Assembly: GCA_021323695.1 (NCBI GenBank) | Contig: JAJPKN010000068.1 | Coordinates: 1 to 64,000 of the forward strand | Length of the DNA stretch: 64,000 nt | Direction of reading: 5' to 3' | Source: Actinomycetota bacterium | GTDB lineage: Bacteria; Actinomycetota; Acidimicrobiia; Acidimicrobiales; Palsa-688 | Part shown: positions 50,790 to 59,569 of the stretch, piece after piece | Position numbering within the stretch: position 1 is the stretch's first letter | Layout: each line of letters starts with the position of its first letter | Notes under the pieces: generated by a model | The model's input: the letters and a program-made list of their open reading frames with translations, nothing else | What the model was told of the DNA's origin: nothing | The model's database searches: none | Program-made: the position numbers and the translations under genes

Positions 50790-51791
50790 ATGGGGCTTGT
50801 GTCCGAACTGTTCGACCCGAGCGCCTGGCGGCCGGTGGAAGGCTTCCAGCTCGAGCTCGAGGACGTGACCTACCACCGGGCCCGGGCGCACGGCACGGTC
50901 CGGGTGGCCATCAACCGGCCAGAGGTCCGCAACGCCTTCCGGCCCCGGACCGTGGACGAGCTGCTGGCCGTGCTGGACCACGCCCGCCGTAGCCCGGACG
51001 TGGGCTGCGTGCTGCTCACCGGCAACGGCCCTTCGCCCAAGGACGGTGGTTGGGCCTTCTGCTCGGGTGGGGACCAGCGGGCCAGGGGGCCGTCGGGGTA
51101 CCAGTACGACGACGAGGGCCACCACTGGGGCACTGGGCACCACCGGGACGAGGGCCACGACCAGGAGGGCGACGGCCGCCACCACGGGGGCCAGGCTGGC
51201 CAAGCCCCCGGGGGGCAGCGGGCGCGGCGGGCAGGCATGGGCCGGCTCCACATCCTCGAGGTCCAGCGCCTCATTCGCTTCATGCCCAAGGTCGTGATCG
51301 CCGTGGTCCCCGGCTGGGCCGCGGGCGGGGGCCACAGCCTCCATGTCGTGTGCGACTTGACCCTGGCCAGTGCCGAGCACGCCCGGTTCCGCCAGACCGA
51401 CGCCGAAGTGGCCAGCTTCGACGGTGGTTTCGGGTCCGCCTACCTTGCTCGCCAGGTGGGCCAAAAGCGGGCGCGCGAGGTGTTCTTCCTGGGCCGGACC
51501 TACAGCGCCCAGGAGGCTTACGACATGGGGATGGTCAACGCCGTCGTGCCCCATGAGTCGTTGGAACAGGTCGCGCTGGCCTGGGCGGCAGAGGTGAACC
51601 GTAAGAGCCCTACCTCGGTGCGGATGTTGAAGTACGCCTTCAACCTGCTCGACGACGGCCTGGTGGGCCAGCAGCTGTTCGCCGGCGAGGCCACCCGCCT
51701 GGCCTACATGACCGAGGAGGCGGCCGAGGGGCGGGACGCGTTCTTGGGGAAACGCCCCCCTGACTGGTCGGCTTTCCCCTGGTACTACTGA
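50790..51791 (+). CDS. menB: 1,4-dihydroxy-2-naphthoyl-CoA synthase
   Basis: 333 residues, crotonase fold. DVGCVLLTGNGPSP, WAFCSGGDQRARG (oxyanion and Asp/Gly motif), GRLHILEVQRLIRFMPKVVI and AVVPGWAAGGGHSLHVVCDL match actinobacterial MenB, and FPWYY is the usual C-terminus. It closes the naphthoquinone ring in menaquinone synthesis. TAACCT (50776-50781) is 8 nt before ATG 50790, supporting this leaderless start. Residues about 107-149 are an extra His/Gly/Asp/Glu-rich insertion (GHHWGTGHHRDEGHDQEGD). The active-site motifs on both sides are intact. Confidence 0.94.
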   Translation: MGLVSELFDPSAWRPVEGFQLELEDVTYHRARAHGTVRVAINRPEVRNAFRPRTVDELLAVLDHARRSPDVGCVLLTGNGPSPKDGGWAFCSGGDQRARGPSGYQYDDEGHHWGTGHHRDEGHDQEGDGRHHGGQAGQAPGGQRARRAGMGRLHILEVQRLIRFMPKVVIAVVPGWAAGGGHSLHVVCDLTLASAEHARFRQTDAEVASFDGGFGSAYLARQVGQKRAREVFFLGRTYSAQEAYDMGMVNAVVPHESLEQVALAWAAEVNRKSPTSVRMLKYAFNLLDDGLVGQQLFAGEATRLAYMTEEAAEGRDAFLGKRPPDWSAFPWYY

Positions 51792-52093
51792 TGGGGCGGT
51801 ACCTGTCGGCCGAGGCGGTCATTGCCCTGGCCCGCCGGCCTTCGCTGTGGCTGGCCGCCGCCCGGCTGGCGCGGGCGATGGTGGCGCCTGGGTGGTGGAA
51901 AAGGCGGCCTTGGTTGCCCCTGCCTTCTCGCCCGTACCTCCAGTTCCGGTTGCAGGCCATGTACGGGCCGGGCGGTGGCCGCTTGACGGGCGAGGAGCTG
52001 GTCGGCTACCTGCAATGGTGCCAGGAGGTGCGCGCTTGTCGGCTAAGGTCGTCTCATGCCCGCAGTTGGAAGCCAGAGAGCCGCCGCGGGTAG
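51791..52093 (+). CDS. Small conserved actinobacterial protein of unknown function
   Basis: 100 residues. VIALARRPSLWLAAARLARA is followed by PGWWKRRPWLPLPSRPYLQF RLQAMYG and GEELVGYLQWCQEVRA. The WW-RRP-PLP-PYLxFRLxxxYG pattern is familiar from small actinobacterial proteins of unknown role. ATG 51791 overlaps the menB stop by one base. The last 20 residues are basic and not part of the pattern. A candidate leader ORF (52056) begins inside its 3' end. Confidence 0.72.
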   Translation: MGRYLSAEAVIALARRPSLWLAAARLARAMVAPGWWKRRPWLPLPSRPYLQFRLQAMYGPGGGRLTGEELVGYLQWCQEVRACRLRSSHARSWKPESRRG

Positions 52094-52124
52094 CCCCTTC
52101 CCTATATACCGGGCACGGCCATAG
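52056..52124 (+). CDS. Possible 22-residue leader ORF before the HNH gene
   Basis: TAAGGT (52044-52049) is 6 nt before ATG 52056, exactly as before the 41463 ORF. The frame, MPAVGSQRAAAGSPFPIYRA and two more residues, stops 9 nt before the HNH start. It may simply mark the HNH promoter, with the first AUG by chance, or be a leaderless upstream ORF. Confidence 0.25.
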   Translation: MPAVGSQRAAAGSPFPIYRARP

Positions 52125-52133
52125 GGCGAGGCC

Positions 52134-52727
52134 ATGTCGAGAGCGCTCGTCCTCAATGCCACCTACGAGCCGCTCTGCGTGGTGCCTGCCCGTCGTGCCC
52201 TGCTGCTGGTCCTGCAGTCCAAAGCCGAGCTTTTGGCGGCCAGCGGCCGGGTCGTGCGTTCCGCCCGCCTCGTGGTGGACGAGCCCTCGGTGGTGCGGCT
52301 CTCCTATTTCGTCCGGGTACCTCACCCTGCCCACGTCAGCCTCAACCGGCGGGCTGTGTTCGCCCGGGACGGGCACCGCTGCCAGTACTGCGGTGAGCAG
52401 GCCGAGAACATCGACCACGTCGTGCCTCGGTCACGGGGCGGGCGGCACTCCTGGGACAACGTGGTCGCCGCCTGCCGGCGCTGCAACGCCCGCAAGCGCG
52501 ACCACTTGCTCGAAGAAAGTGGCATGAGGTTGCTCCGCCAACCGCGCGTCCCCCGGGGCCGGGCCTGGGCACTGGCCGCCCTGGGGGCTGTGCTGCCCGA
52601 TTGGGAGCCCTACCTGGGCCTGGCGCGGCCCGCTCTGGCCGATGGCAACGGGCACGGGCCAGCCGGCGGGGGCGGCCGGGTGCTGGACCTGGCGGCAGGT
52701 AACCAGGCGGCAGCCCTGTCCGCCTGA
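52134..52727 (+). CDS. HNH endonuclease domain protein
   Basis: 197 residues. An N-terminal region (SRALVLNATYEPLCVVPARR) precedes the HNH core: CQYCGEQAENIDHVVPRSRG, HSWDNVVAACRRCNARK, with two CxxC zinc pairs, His in IDHV and Asn in DNVV. This arrangement is widespread in actinobacteria as a stand-alone gene next to menB or lipid genes; its biological role is unknown. ATG 52134 follows AGGGCGAGG. Confidence 0.9.
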   Translation: MSRALVLNATYEPLCVVPARRALLLVLQSKAELLAASGRVVRSARLVVDEPSVVRLSYFVRVPHPAHVSLNRRAVFARDGHRCQYCGEQAENIDHVVPRSRGGRHSWDNVVAACRRCNARKRDHLLEESGMRLLRQPRVPRGRAWALAALGAVLPDWEPYLGLARPALADGNGHGPAGGGGRVLDLAAGNQAAALSA

Positions 52728-52770
52728 GGCCCTGAGGAGCCGGGCAGGGGCAGGCGGAGCGGGCAGGGCC

Positions 52771-53583
52771 ATGGCGAGCGGTCCGACGGCGCACGGGCCG
52801 GCGGTAGGTGCGCCGGCGGTAGGGGCGCCGCCCGCCAGTGGGTCCCCGGCGGGCGGGCCGGCTTGGGAGGTGGTGCACCAGCGGGGCCGGGTGCGCGAGC
52901 TCCACGAAGGTTTGGGCCCCCGTCTGGCCTCCGCCGTGGGACGAGGGGCGCGGGCTGTCAGCGTGCTCGAGCCGACCGACCGGGCAGTGGTGGTCGGCTC
53001 CGCCCAGCCCCTGGCCCACGTCGACTTGGCCCGGTGCTCGGCTGCCGGGGTGGACGTGGTCCGCCGGCGCAGCGGAGGTGGGGCGGTGCTGGTGGAACCA
53101 GGTTCGATGGTGTGGGTGGACGTGGTGGTGCCTGCGGGTGACCCCCTGTGGTGCGCGGACGTGGGCCGGGCGACTTGGTGGCTGGGGGAGGCCTGGGTTG
53201 CCGCGCTGAGCGGGGCCGACGAGGCTCCCGTGGCGACCGGCGCGAGCGGGGCCGACGGGGCGGGCTTCAGCGTGTGGAGAGGCCCCCTCCAGCGCCGCCC
53301 CTGGTCTGAGCGGGTTTGTTTTGCCGGCCTGGGGCCGGGTGAGGTCGTCCGGTCTGGTACCGGTACGAAGGTGGTGGGCATTTCCCAACGCCGGGTACGA
53401 GGGGGGGCGGCCTTCCAGTGCGCCTGCCTGCTGCGCTGGCGCCCGCACCGGCTGGTCGAGCTGTTGGCCCTTTCCCCCGCGGACCGGGCCCGAGCGGGAC
53501 CGGAGCTGGCAACGGTGGCCGGGGGGGTGGGCGCCGGGCAAGCGCCCGATGTCCTGGGCCGGTTCCTGGCGTCGCTGCCCTGA
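52771..53583 (+). CDS. Lipoate-protein ligase/biotin ligase-like catalytic domain protein
   Basis: 270 residues. LplA/BPL fold: ARAVSVLEPTDRAVVVGSAQ, DVVRRRSGGGAVLVEPGSMVWVDVV (RRxSGGGAV motif), and GTKVVGISQRRVRGGAAFQC with the conserved Lys. It may attach lipoate or octanoate to carrier domains, but some members have other substrates. An N-terminal 30-residue stretch of GAPAVGAP repeats is extra. ATG 52771 begins after the HNH gene by 43 bp. Longer frames overlap the HNH gene and are rejected. Confidence 0.82.
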   Translation: MASGPTAHGPAVGAPAVGAPPASGSPAGGPAWEVVHQRGRVRELHEGLGPRLASAVGRGARAVSVLEPTDRAVVVGSAQPLAHVDLARCSAAGVDVVRRRSGGGAVLVEPGSMVWVDVVVPAGDPLWCADVGRATWWLGEAWVAALSGADEAPVATGASGADGAGFSVWRGPLQRRPWSERVCFAGLGPGEVVRSGTGTKVVGISQRRVRGGAAFQCACLLRWRPHRLVELLALSPADRARAGPELATVAGGVGAGQAPDVLGRFLASLP

Positions 53584-53685
53584 GGGCTACCCCGGGTCGG
53601 GCCGAGGGGGCGGTCCTTCCGGCTCTTCGCGTGGTGGCCGGGCCAGGGGTGGCCAGCCGGAAGGTTGGGTAGGGAGGCTGTAGCG

Positions 53686-55869
53686 GTGCACGAAGACAGC
53701 AGGCATAGCGACGCCAGGGGGACAGCGGCGCGGGCAGGGCAGCCCGGGGGCGCCGGTGAGAGCGGCTGGGCGCGCCAGCCGGCAGGCGGCCTGGCCCACC
53801 CGCGAGCAGGCGGCCCAGGTGTGGGCAGCCTGGCGGTACTGACCGCCTCGGGCAGGGTCACCCTGGCCGGTGAGGACATGGCCGCCCGCCTGGGGCTGGG
53901 CCCGGAGGAACTGGTCGGGCAAGACCTGCTCGGGTTTGTCGAGGCTGACGAGCGGCCAGCTGCCCGCCAGGTGCTGCGTCGCGCCCGCCGTACGGGGAGG
54001 GTGCCGGCCGCCCTGTGGTGGGCCCGGGGTGCGGGCGGGCGGCGCCTACGGTTGGCTTTGCAGCCATGGAGCCTGGTGGGCCCAGATGGCGAGCGGCTCT
54101 ACGTGGTGGGCGTCCGGGCCCGGGCCAAGCCGGTCGGGGAGAACGAACGCCAAGCCCTCCTGGCAGCCATGGCCGAGGAGTCCGAGCAGGCGATGATCTG
54201 CTCGGGCCCCGACGGAGTGGTCCGGGTGTGGAACCGCGCCGCCGAGGAGCTCTGCGGCTGGGCCGAGAGCGAGGTAGTCGGCTTGAGCCTGGACGTCTTG
54301 GCCCCCCCTGAGCAGCAGGCAGAGGCGAGGGAACTGGTGGCACGGGCGTGGGCGGGCGAGGTGGTATCGGGGGTCGAGACGGTGCGGGCCAACAAGGACG
54401 GCACCCGGATCGAGGTCTCCGTGAGCCTGGCGCCGCTTCGTGACCGGTGGGGACAGGTGACCGCCGTTTCCCAGGTGGTACGGGACATCACCCAACAAAA
54501 GGCGTCCGAGCGTGCCCTCGCCTACCAGGCGCTGCACGACCCGCTGACCGGGTTGCCCAACCGGGCCCTGCTCGAGGACCGCATGAGCCACGCCCTGGAA
54601 CGCTGCCGGCGGGAAGGCCGTGGCATCGGGGTCGTCTTTTTCGACCTGGACCACCTGAAGACGGTCAACGACACCGCTGGCCACCAGGTGGGCGACGAGC
54701 TCCTGCGGGCGGTGGCCAGCCGTATGCGCCGGTCCCTGCGCAGCATGGACACGGTGGCGAGGATGGGGGGCGACGAGTTCGTGGTGCTGTGCGAGGACAT
54801 CGACGACGACAGCCAGCTCGAGACCATCGTGTCCCACGTGATGGCAGCCTTTTCGGGACCAGTGGTGCTGGCTGACCGCCAGCTTTGGGTGAGCATGAGC
54901 GCCGGGATGGCCCGGGGCGGCCCGTCGTCGTCGGTCACCCAACTGCTCAGCCAGGCGGACGCGGCCATGTACCAAGCCAAAGAACGCGCCCGGGGGAGCG
55001 TGGCCCGCTATGACCCGAGCACCCAGAGCTACCTGGAGAAGAAGGCCGAAGGGTCGCGCCTTTTGCACCTGGCCTTGGAGGCCCGTCACTTCGTGCCTTA
55101 CTACCAGCCGGTGGTCGACCTCCACACTGGGGCCGTGGTCGGGGCGGAGGCCTTGGTGCGCTGGGAGGACCCGGTGCTGGGCACCAGCGAGGCCAAGGAC
55201 TTCGTGCCTCTGGCCGAAGAACTGGGGCTTATCGCCGACATCGGTGAGTCGGTGCTGGAGCACGCGGCCAACGAACTGCGGGGCTGGCGCCAGCGCTGCC
55301 CCGAGTTCACCGTGTCCGTCAACGTCTCCGCCCTGCAGCTGCGAGAAGGCCGCCTGCTGTCGGCGGCCCACCGCATCGTGGAAGCGGGCGCAGAACCTGG
55401 TGCCATAGTGCTCGAGATCACCGAGTCGGCCCTGATGGGGGACGCGCCGGCCAGTGCCGAAGTGCTGGCCAAGCTCCGGGACCAAGGTTTTGGGATCGCC
55501 ATAGACGACTTCGGCACCGGCTACAGCTCGCTCGCCTACTTGAAACGGCTGCCGGCAACCTCGATCAAGGTCGACCAGACCTTCACCTCCCACCTGCCCG
55601 ACCCCCAGGACCTGTCGGTCGTCATGGCCATATTGGCCATCGCCGACTCCTACGGGCTGTCCGTGGTGGCCGAGGGGGTCGAGACCGAGCGTCACGCCGC
55701 GATCCTGCGTGAGCTGGGCTGTGCCCAGGGGCAGGGTTACTACTTCGGCAGGCCCGTCCCCGCGGCCGAGCTCGACTTGCGGCCACCGGGGCCGGCAGGT
55801 GAGGGCCGGCTGGCCAAGGGGGGCAGCAACCTGCGAGGCGCGGGCGCAGGGGTGGCGGGCGGCGCGTAG
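53686..55869 (+). CDS. PAS-PAS-GGDEF-EAL cyclic-di-GMP protein
   Basis: 727 residues. Two PAS-like domains (about 50-140, 165-275) are followed by GGDEF (MGGDEF intact with the RSMD inhibitory site five residues before) and EAL (GAEALVRW, then NVSALQL, LEITESAL, DDFGTGYSSL, IKVDQTF, VAEGVET). All residues needed for diguanylate cyclase and phosphodiesterase activity are visible, so it could make and destroy c-di-GMP. No membrane helix or signal, so the PAS domains likely sense a cytosolic cue. GTG 53686 has AGGGAGG 8 nt upstream; TTG 53665 is rejected. Confidence 0.95.
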   Translation: MHEDSRHSDARGTAARAGQPGGAGESGWARQPAGGLAHPRAGGPGVGSLAVLTASGRVTLAGEDMAARLGLGPEELVGQDLLGFVEADERPAARQVLRRARRTGRVPAALWWARGAGGRRLRLALQPWSLVGPDGERLYVVGVRARAKPVGENERQALLAAMAEESEQAMICSGPDGVVRVWNRAAEELCGWAESEVVGLSLDVLAPPEQQAEARELVARAWAGEVVSGVETVRANKDGTRIEVSVSLAPLRDRWGQVTAVSQVVRDITQQKASERALAYQALHDPLTGLPNRALLEDRMSHALERCRREGRGIGVVFFDLDHLKTVNDTAGHQVGDELLRAVASRMRRSLRSMDTVARMGGDEFVVLCEDIDDDSQLETIVSHVMAAFSGPVVLADRQLWVSMSAGMARGGPSSSVTQLLSQADAAMYQAKERARGSVARYDPSTQSYLEKKAEGSRLLHLALEARHFVPYYQPVVDLHTGAVVGAEALVRWEDPVLGTSEAKDFVPLAEELGLIADIGESVLEHAANELRGWRQRCPEFTVSVNVSALQLREGRLLSAAHRIVEAGAEPGAIVLEITESALMGDAPASAEVLAKLRDQGFGIAIDDFGTGYSSLAYLKRLPATSIKVDQTFTSHLPDPQDLSVVMAILAIADSYGLSVVAEGVETERHAAILRELGCAQGQGYYFGRPVPAAELDLRPPGPAGEGRLAKGGSNLRGAGAGVAGGA

Positions 55870-55901
55870 CGGCCTGGCCGTCTCCTAGCATCGAGGTCAG
55901 C

Positions 55902-56642
55902 ATGGCCACCGACCCGCTGCGCGCCCGAGCCAAGGCCAACCGCCGTCGAGCAGTGTCGCTGGTGGCCGTCTCTTCGGTGCCCCTGGGCCTGGTGGTGGGC
56001 CTGCTGGTCTGGTTCTACGTGGGGTGGGCCGAGGGCCTGGGGGCGTTCGTGGCTGCCAGCATCGTCCTGGCGTTGGCCATGTGGTGGGCGGCCGAGCCCC
56101 TGGCCCGCAGGGCGACGGGAGGCCAGCCGGCTGACCCTGCCGTGCGTTCCCACGCCCGTTTGCTCAACTTGGTCGAGGGCCTGTGCGCCACCGTGGGCGT
56201 GCGCCGGCCCGAGGTGAGGGTGCGCCCGGCGGAGGGGCTCAATGCGGCCGTGTGCGGGCGCCGCCGGAGGACGGCGACCCTGGTCGCGACCCAAGGTTTG
56301 CTCGACGAACTGGACCGGGTCGAGCTGGAAGGGGTCGTTGCCCAGCTGCTGACCCGCGTCCGGGCCAACGACATGGTCCCGGCCACCGTGACCGTCGCCA
56401 CGCTGGGCATCGGGGCGACCCTGCTGTCGCCCCCCGAGCCCGTCACTGCCATGGACCGGGCGGCCATGAGCTTCACCCGTTACCCGCCCGGGCTCATCAG
56501 CGCGCTGGAAAAGATGGAGGCCAAGGGGACCACGGTGAAGGGGGTCTCCCGGGCCGCCGCTCATTTGTGGTTCGCTGACCCCGGCACCCGTCCCTCCCAG
56601 ACGTCCCTGGCCGACCGCATCGCCGCCCTCCGGGAGCTGTGA
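55902..56642 (+). CDS. M48 (HtpX)-like membrane protein with lost metal site
   Basis: 246 residues. Two transmembrane helices (LVVGLLVWFYVGW and FVAASIVLALAMWW) precede an HtpX-like domain (VEGLCATVGVRRPEVRVRPA EGLNAAVCG, VATQGLLDELDRVELEGVVA). Where M48 proteases have HExxH this has QLLTR (VVAQLLTRVRANDM), so zinc ligands and general base are replaced. The C-terminus keeps the family feature LADRIAALREL. It is probably a non-catalytic relative. TAGCAT (55886-55891) is 10 nt before ATG 55902. It lies between the GGDEF-EAL gene and pdxS. Confidence 0.78.
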   Translation: MATDPLRARAKANRRRAVSLVAVSSVPLGLVVGLLVWFYVGWAEGLGAFVAASIVLALAMWWAAEPLARRATGGQPADPAVRSHARLLNLVEGLCATVGVRRPEVRVRPAEGLNAAVCGRRRRTATLVATQGLLDELDRVELEGVVAQLLTRVRANDMVPATVTVATLGIGATLLSPPEPVTAMDRAAMSFTRYPPGLISALEKMEAKGTTVKGVSRAAAHLWFADPGTRPSQTSLADRIAALREL

Positions 56643-56656
56643 GGCCCGTCGGCCGG

Positions 56657-56703
56657 TAGGGTGCCCCGCGGCCCGCTAGGGTGCCCCGCCGGTCAGGTAG
56701 GAT
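56657..56703 (+). promoter_or_regulatory. Three phased TAGG repeats before pdxS
   Basis: TAGGGTGCCCCGC occurs at 56657 and 56677, and TAGGAT at 56698. The last is the -10-like element 7 nt before ATG 56711. The 20- and 21-bp spacing is about two helical turns. It could be a duplicated promoter or operator, or a small tandem repeat. Confidence 0.45.
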
Positions 56704-56710
56704 GCGGGCT

Positions 56711-57610
56711 ATGGCAACTGAACCGGCATCAGGGCGGCGGACAGGGACGGACCTGGTCAAGCGGGGGCTGGCCACCCAGCTGCGGGGCGGCGTGATCATG
56801 GACGTGGTCACCCCTGAGCACGCCAAGATCGCCGAGGACGCGGGCGCGGTTGCCGTCATGGCGCTCGAACGGGTCCCGGCCGACATCCGCCGCGACGGGG
56901 GCGTGGCCCGCATGAGCGACCCGGCCTTGATCGAGGCCATCAAGGCGGCGGTGACCATCCCGGTCATGGCCAAGGCCCGGATCGGGCATTTTGCCGAGGC
57001 CCGGGTGCTCGAGGCCCTGGGCGTCGACTACATCGACGAGAGCGAGGTGCTCACACCGGCCGACGACGAGCACCATATCGACAAGTGGCAGTTCACGGTG
57101 CCCTTCGTGTGCGGTGCCAACAACTTGGGGGAGGCGTTACGGCGCATTTCCGAAGGTGCGGCGATGATCCGTTCCAAAGGTGAGGCGGGCACCGGGGACG
57201 TGAAGGAGGCGGTGCGCCACCTGCGCCAGATCCTGGGGGACATCCGCAAGCTGGCCCAGGCCGCCTCGTCGGAGATCTACAGCTGGGCCAAGCAGTTGCA
57301 AGCCCCGGTGGAACTGGTCCGGGAGGTGGCAGACACCGGCGAGCTGCCGGTGCCGTTGTTCTGCGCGGGCGGCATCGCCACCCCGGCGGACGCGGCGCTG
57401 GTCATGGAGCTGGGGGCGCAGGCCGTGTTCGTCGGCTCGGGCATCTTCAAGAGCTCGGACCCGCCCCGTTTTGCCCGCGCCATCGTGGAGGCCACCACCC
57501 ACTTCAAAGACCCCCAGATCGTGGCCAAGGTGAGCCGAGGCCTGGGGGAGGCCATGCGGGGCCAGGAGGCCGGGGCGGTCGAGGTGCGCTTGTCTGAGCG
57601 GGGCTGGTAG
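56711..57610 (+). CDS. pdxS: Pyridoxal 5'-phosphate synthase subunit PdxS
   Basis: 299 residues. [63 protein letters not shown], and the C-terminal [20 protein letters not shown] with FVGSG are the PdxS/SNZ signatures, including the two active-site lysines regions. It makes PLP from ribose-5-phosphate, glyceraldehyde-3-phosphate and ammonia. ATG 56711 follows TAGGAT by 7 nt. The glutaminase partner pdxT is next. Confidence 0.97.
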   Translation: MATEPASGRRTGTDLVKRGLATQLRGGVIMDVVTPEHAKIAEDAGAVAVMALERVPADIRRDGGVARMSDPALIEAIKAAVTIPVMAKARIGHFAEARVLEALGVDYIDESEVLTPADDEHHIDKWQFTVPFVCGANNLGEALRRISEGAAMIRSKGEAGTGDVKEAVRHLRQILGDIRKLAQAASSEIYSWAKQLQAPVELVREVADTGELPVPLFCAGGIATPADAALVMELGAQAVFVGSGIFKSSDPPRFARAIVEATTHFKDPQIVAKVSRGLGEAMRGQEAGAVEVRLSERGW

Positions 57611-57631
57611 CGATGGGAAAGGTGCCCCCAG

Positions 57632-58258
57632 GTGGTGCTGGCGGTGGTGCGCGGCGAGGGCCGGCCCGTCGGCGTCCTGGCCCTCCAGGGGGACTTCCGC
57701 GAGCACGTAGAGCTGCTTAGGCGCCTGGGGGCGCGCCCGGTCCTGGTGCGCCTGCCGGCGGACCTGGCCGCGGTCGAGGGCCTGGTCATCCCTGGGGGCG
57801 AGTCCACGGCCATGTCCGTGCTGCTGCAGGCCTCGGGGTTGTACGAGCCCCTGGCGGCCCGCCTGCAGGAGGGCATGCCTGCCCTGGGGACCTGCGCGGG
57901 CATGATCCTGCTGGCCAGGGAGGTCCTCGACGGCCGGCCCGACCAGTGCCACCTCGGTGCCATCGACATCTCCGTGCGCCGCAACGCTTTTGGGCGCCAG
58001 CGGGAGTCGTTCGAGGCCGACCTGGAGGTGAGCGGCCTGGCTGGCCCCCTGCACGCGGTCTTCATCCGCGCCCCCGTCGTGGAAAGGGCGGGCCCCCAAG
58101 TCGAAGTGCTGGCCCGGGTGGACGGCCGGCCGGTACTGTGCCGGCAGGGCCCGGTGCTGGTGAGCGCGTTCCACCCCGAGCTGGCGGGCGACCCGCGCCT
58201 GCACCAGTGGTTCCTGCAAAGCCTCACCCAAAGGAAGGAAAATGTCCGGGCATTCTAA
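57632..58258 (+). CDS. pdxT: Pyridoxal 5'-phosphate synthase glutaminase subunit PdxT
   Basis: 208 residues. [32 protein letters not shown], the nucleophile in [13 protein letters not shown] and the HPEL with His and Glu in [18 protein letters not shown] are all present. It supplies ammonia from glutamine to PdxS. Several GTG codons cluster at 57632-57649; I use the first. The 3' end overlaps yebC by 17 nt. Confidence 0.95.
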   Translation: MVLAVVRGEGRPVGVLALQGDFREHVELLRRLGARPVLVRLPADLAAVEGLVIPGGESTAMSVLLQASGLYEPLAARLQEGMPALGTCAGMILLAREVLDGRPDQCHLGAIDISVRRNAFGRQRESFEADLEVSGLAGPLHAVFIRAPVVERAGPQVEVLARVDGRPVLCRQGPVLVSAFHPELAGDPRLHQWFLQSLTQRKENVRAF

Positions 58259-58997
58259 ATGGGCCACCACCAAGCACAAAAAGGGAGCCTTGGACAAGGC
58301 CCGTGGCAAGCTGTTCGCCAAGCTGATCCGGCAGGTCGAAGTGGCGGCCCGCGAGGGCGGGGGGGACCTGGACGCCAACCCGACCCTGCGGACCATGTTC
58401 CAAAAGGCCAGGGACGCCTCGGTGCCCCTGGACACGATCGAGAGGGCCATAAAGCGGGGTACGGGCGAGCTGGAGGGCGTCCGCTACGAGCACGTGACCT
58501 ACGAGGGGTACGCTCCCTGCGGGGTGGCGGTGATCGTCGAGTGCCTGACGGACAACCGCAACCGGACGGGAGCGGACATCCGTTCCATCTTCACCAAGAA
58601 CGGTGGGTCCATAGCCGAACCGGGCGCGGTGTCCTGGCAGTTCGAGCGCAAGGCCATCGTGGTCGTGCCCCACGGGCCGGGGGTCAACGAGGACGACCTG
58701 ATGCTGGTGGCGGCCGAGGCCGGGGCCGAGGACGTACGCGACAACGGCGACGGCTGGGAGGTGGTTGCCCCTCCGGCCCAGCTGGCGGCGGTCCGTTCGG
58801 CCATCGAGGCGCAGGGGTGGGCGGTCTCGTCGGCCGACCTGGCCATGGTGCCTTCGCAGTCGGTCCCCATCGACAACGAGCCCGACGCCCGCAAGGTGCT
58901 GAGGGTGATAGACATCCTCGACGACCACGACGACGTGCAGTCGGTGTGGTCCAACTTCGACATCCCCGACTCGGTGATGGAGATGGTCGAGGTCTGA
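58242..58997 (+). CDS. YebC/PmpR family DNA-binding regulatory protein
   Basis: 251 residues. [25 protein letters not shown] is the conserved start, followed by [19 protein letters not shown] and [23 protein letters not shown]. Family members bind DNA or, in recent work on relatives, help ribosomes with proline stalls; its role here is unproven. The ATG lies inside the pdxT end. It precedes ruvC, the usual neighbour in bacteria. Confidence 0.95.
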   Translation: MSGHSKWATTKHKKGALDKARGKLFAKLIRQVEVAAREGGGDLDANPTLRTMFQKARDASVPLDTIERAIKRGTGELEGVRYEHVTYEGYAPCGVAVIVECLTDNRNRTGADIRSIFTKNGGSIAEPGAVSWQFERKAIVVVPHGPGVNEDDLMLVAAEAGAEDVRDNGDGWEVVAPPAQLAAVRSAIEAQGWAVSSADLAMVPSQSVPIDNEPDARKVLRVIDILDDHDDVQSVWSNFDIPDSVMEMVEV

Positions 58998-59050
58998 GGC
59001 CGGCGCGGGTCCACCGCCGGCCCCGGCGGCCCTGCTAGGCTCACGAACTA

Positions 59051-59569
59051 ATGTTCGTCGTAGGCATAGACCCCGGGCTGTCCCGGTGCGGCTACGGTGG
59101 GGTGCGCCAAGAGGGCGGTGCCAGCCCAGTGGCGGTGGCGGCCGGGGTGCTGACCACGTCGCCCAGCTCCGCCCTGCCCGAACGGCTGGCGTCGCTGCTG
59201 GGCCAGCTGCGCCGCCTCCTCTCCCAGTGGCGGCCGGACGTGGTGGTGGTGGAGCGGGTGCTGTTCCAGGTCAACGCCCGGACTGCCATGTCGGTCGGCC
59301 AGGCCAGCGGCCTGGCCCTGGCCGCGGCGGCGGAGGTGGGGGTGCCGGTGGTGCAGTACAGCCCCAACGAGGTGAAGCAGGCGGTCACCGGCTGGGGCGG
59401 GGCCGGCAAGCCACAGGTCCAACGCATGGTGCAGGCCTTGCTCCACCTGCCCGAGAGGCCGTCCCCAGCTGACCAGGCCGACGCCCTGGCCCTGGCGCTG
59501 TGCCACCTGGCCAACGCCCCCCTTCTCGCCGCCGCGGCCGCAGCTGCCAGGGCCGAGGTGGCCAGGTGA
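59051..59569 (+). CDS. ruvC: Holliday junction resolvase RuvC
   Basis: 172 residues. First Asp in VGIDPGLSRCGYG (residue 7), Glu in VVVERVLFQVNARTAMSVGQ (about 68), and the last acidic pair in SPADQADALALALCH. It cuts Holliday junctions made movable by RuvAB. TAGGCT (59036-59041) is 9 nt before ATG 59051, a leaderless start. The stop overlaps ruvA as GTGA. Confidence 0.95.
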   Translation: MFVVGIDPGLSRCGYGGVRQEGGASPVAVAAGVLTTSPSSALPERLASLLGQLRRLLSQWRPDVVVVERVLFQVNARTAMSVGQASGLALAAAAEVGVPVVQYSPNEVKQAVTGWGGAGKPQVQRMVQALLHLPERPSPADQADALALALCHLANAPLLAAAAAAARAEVAR

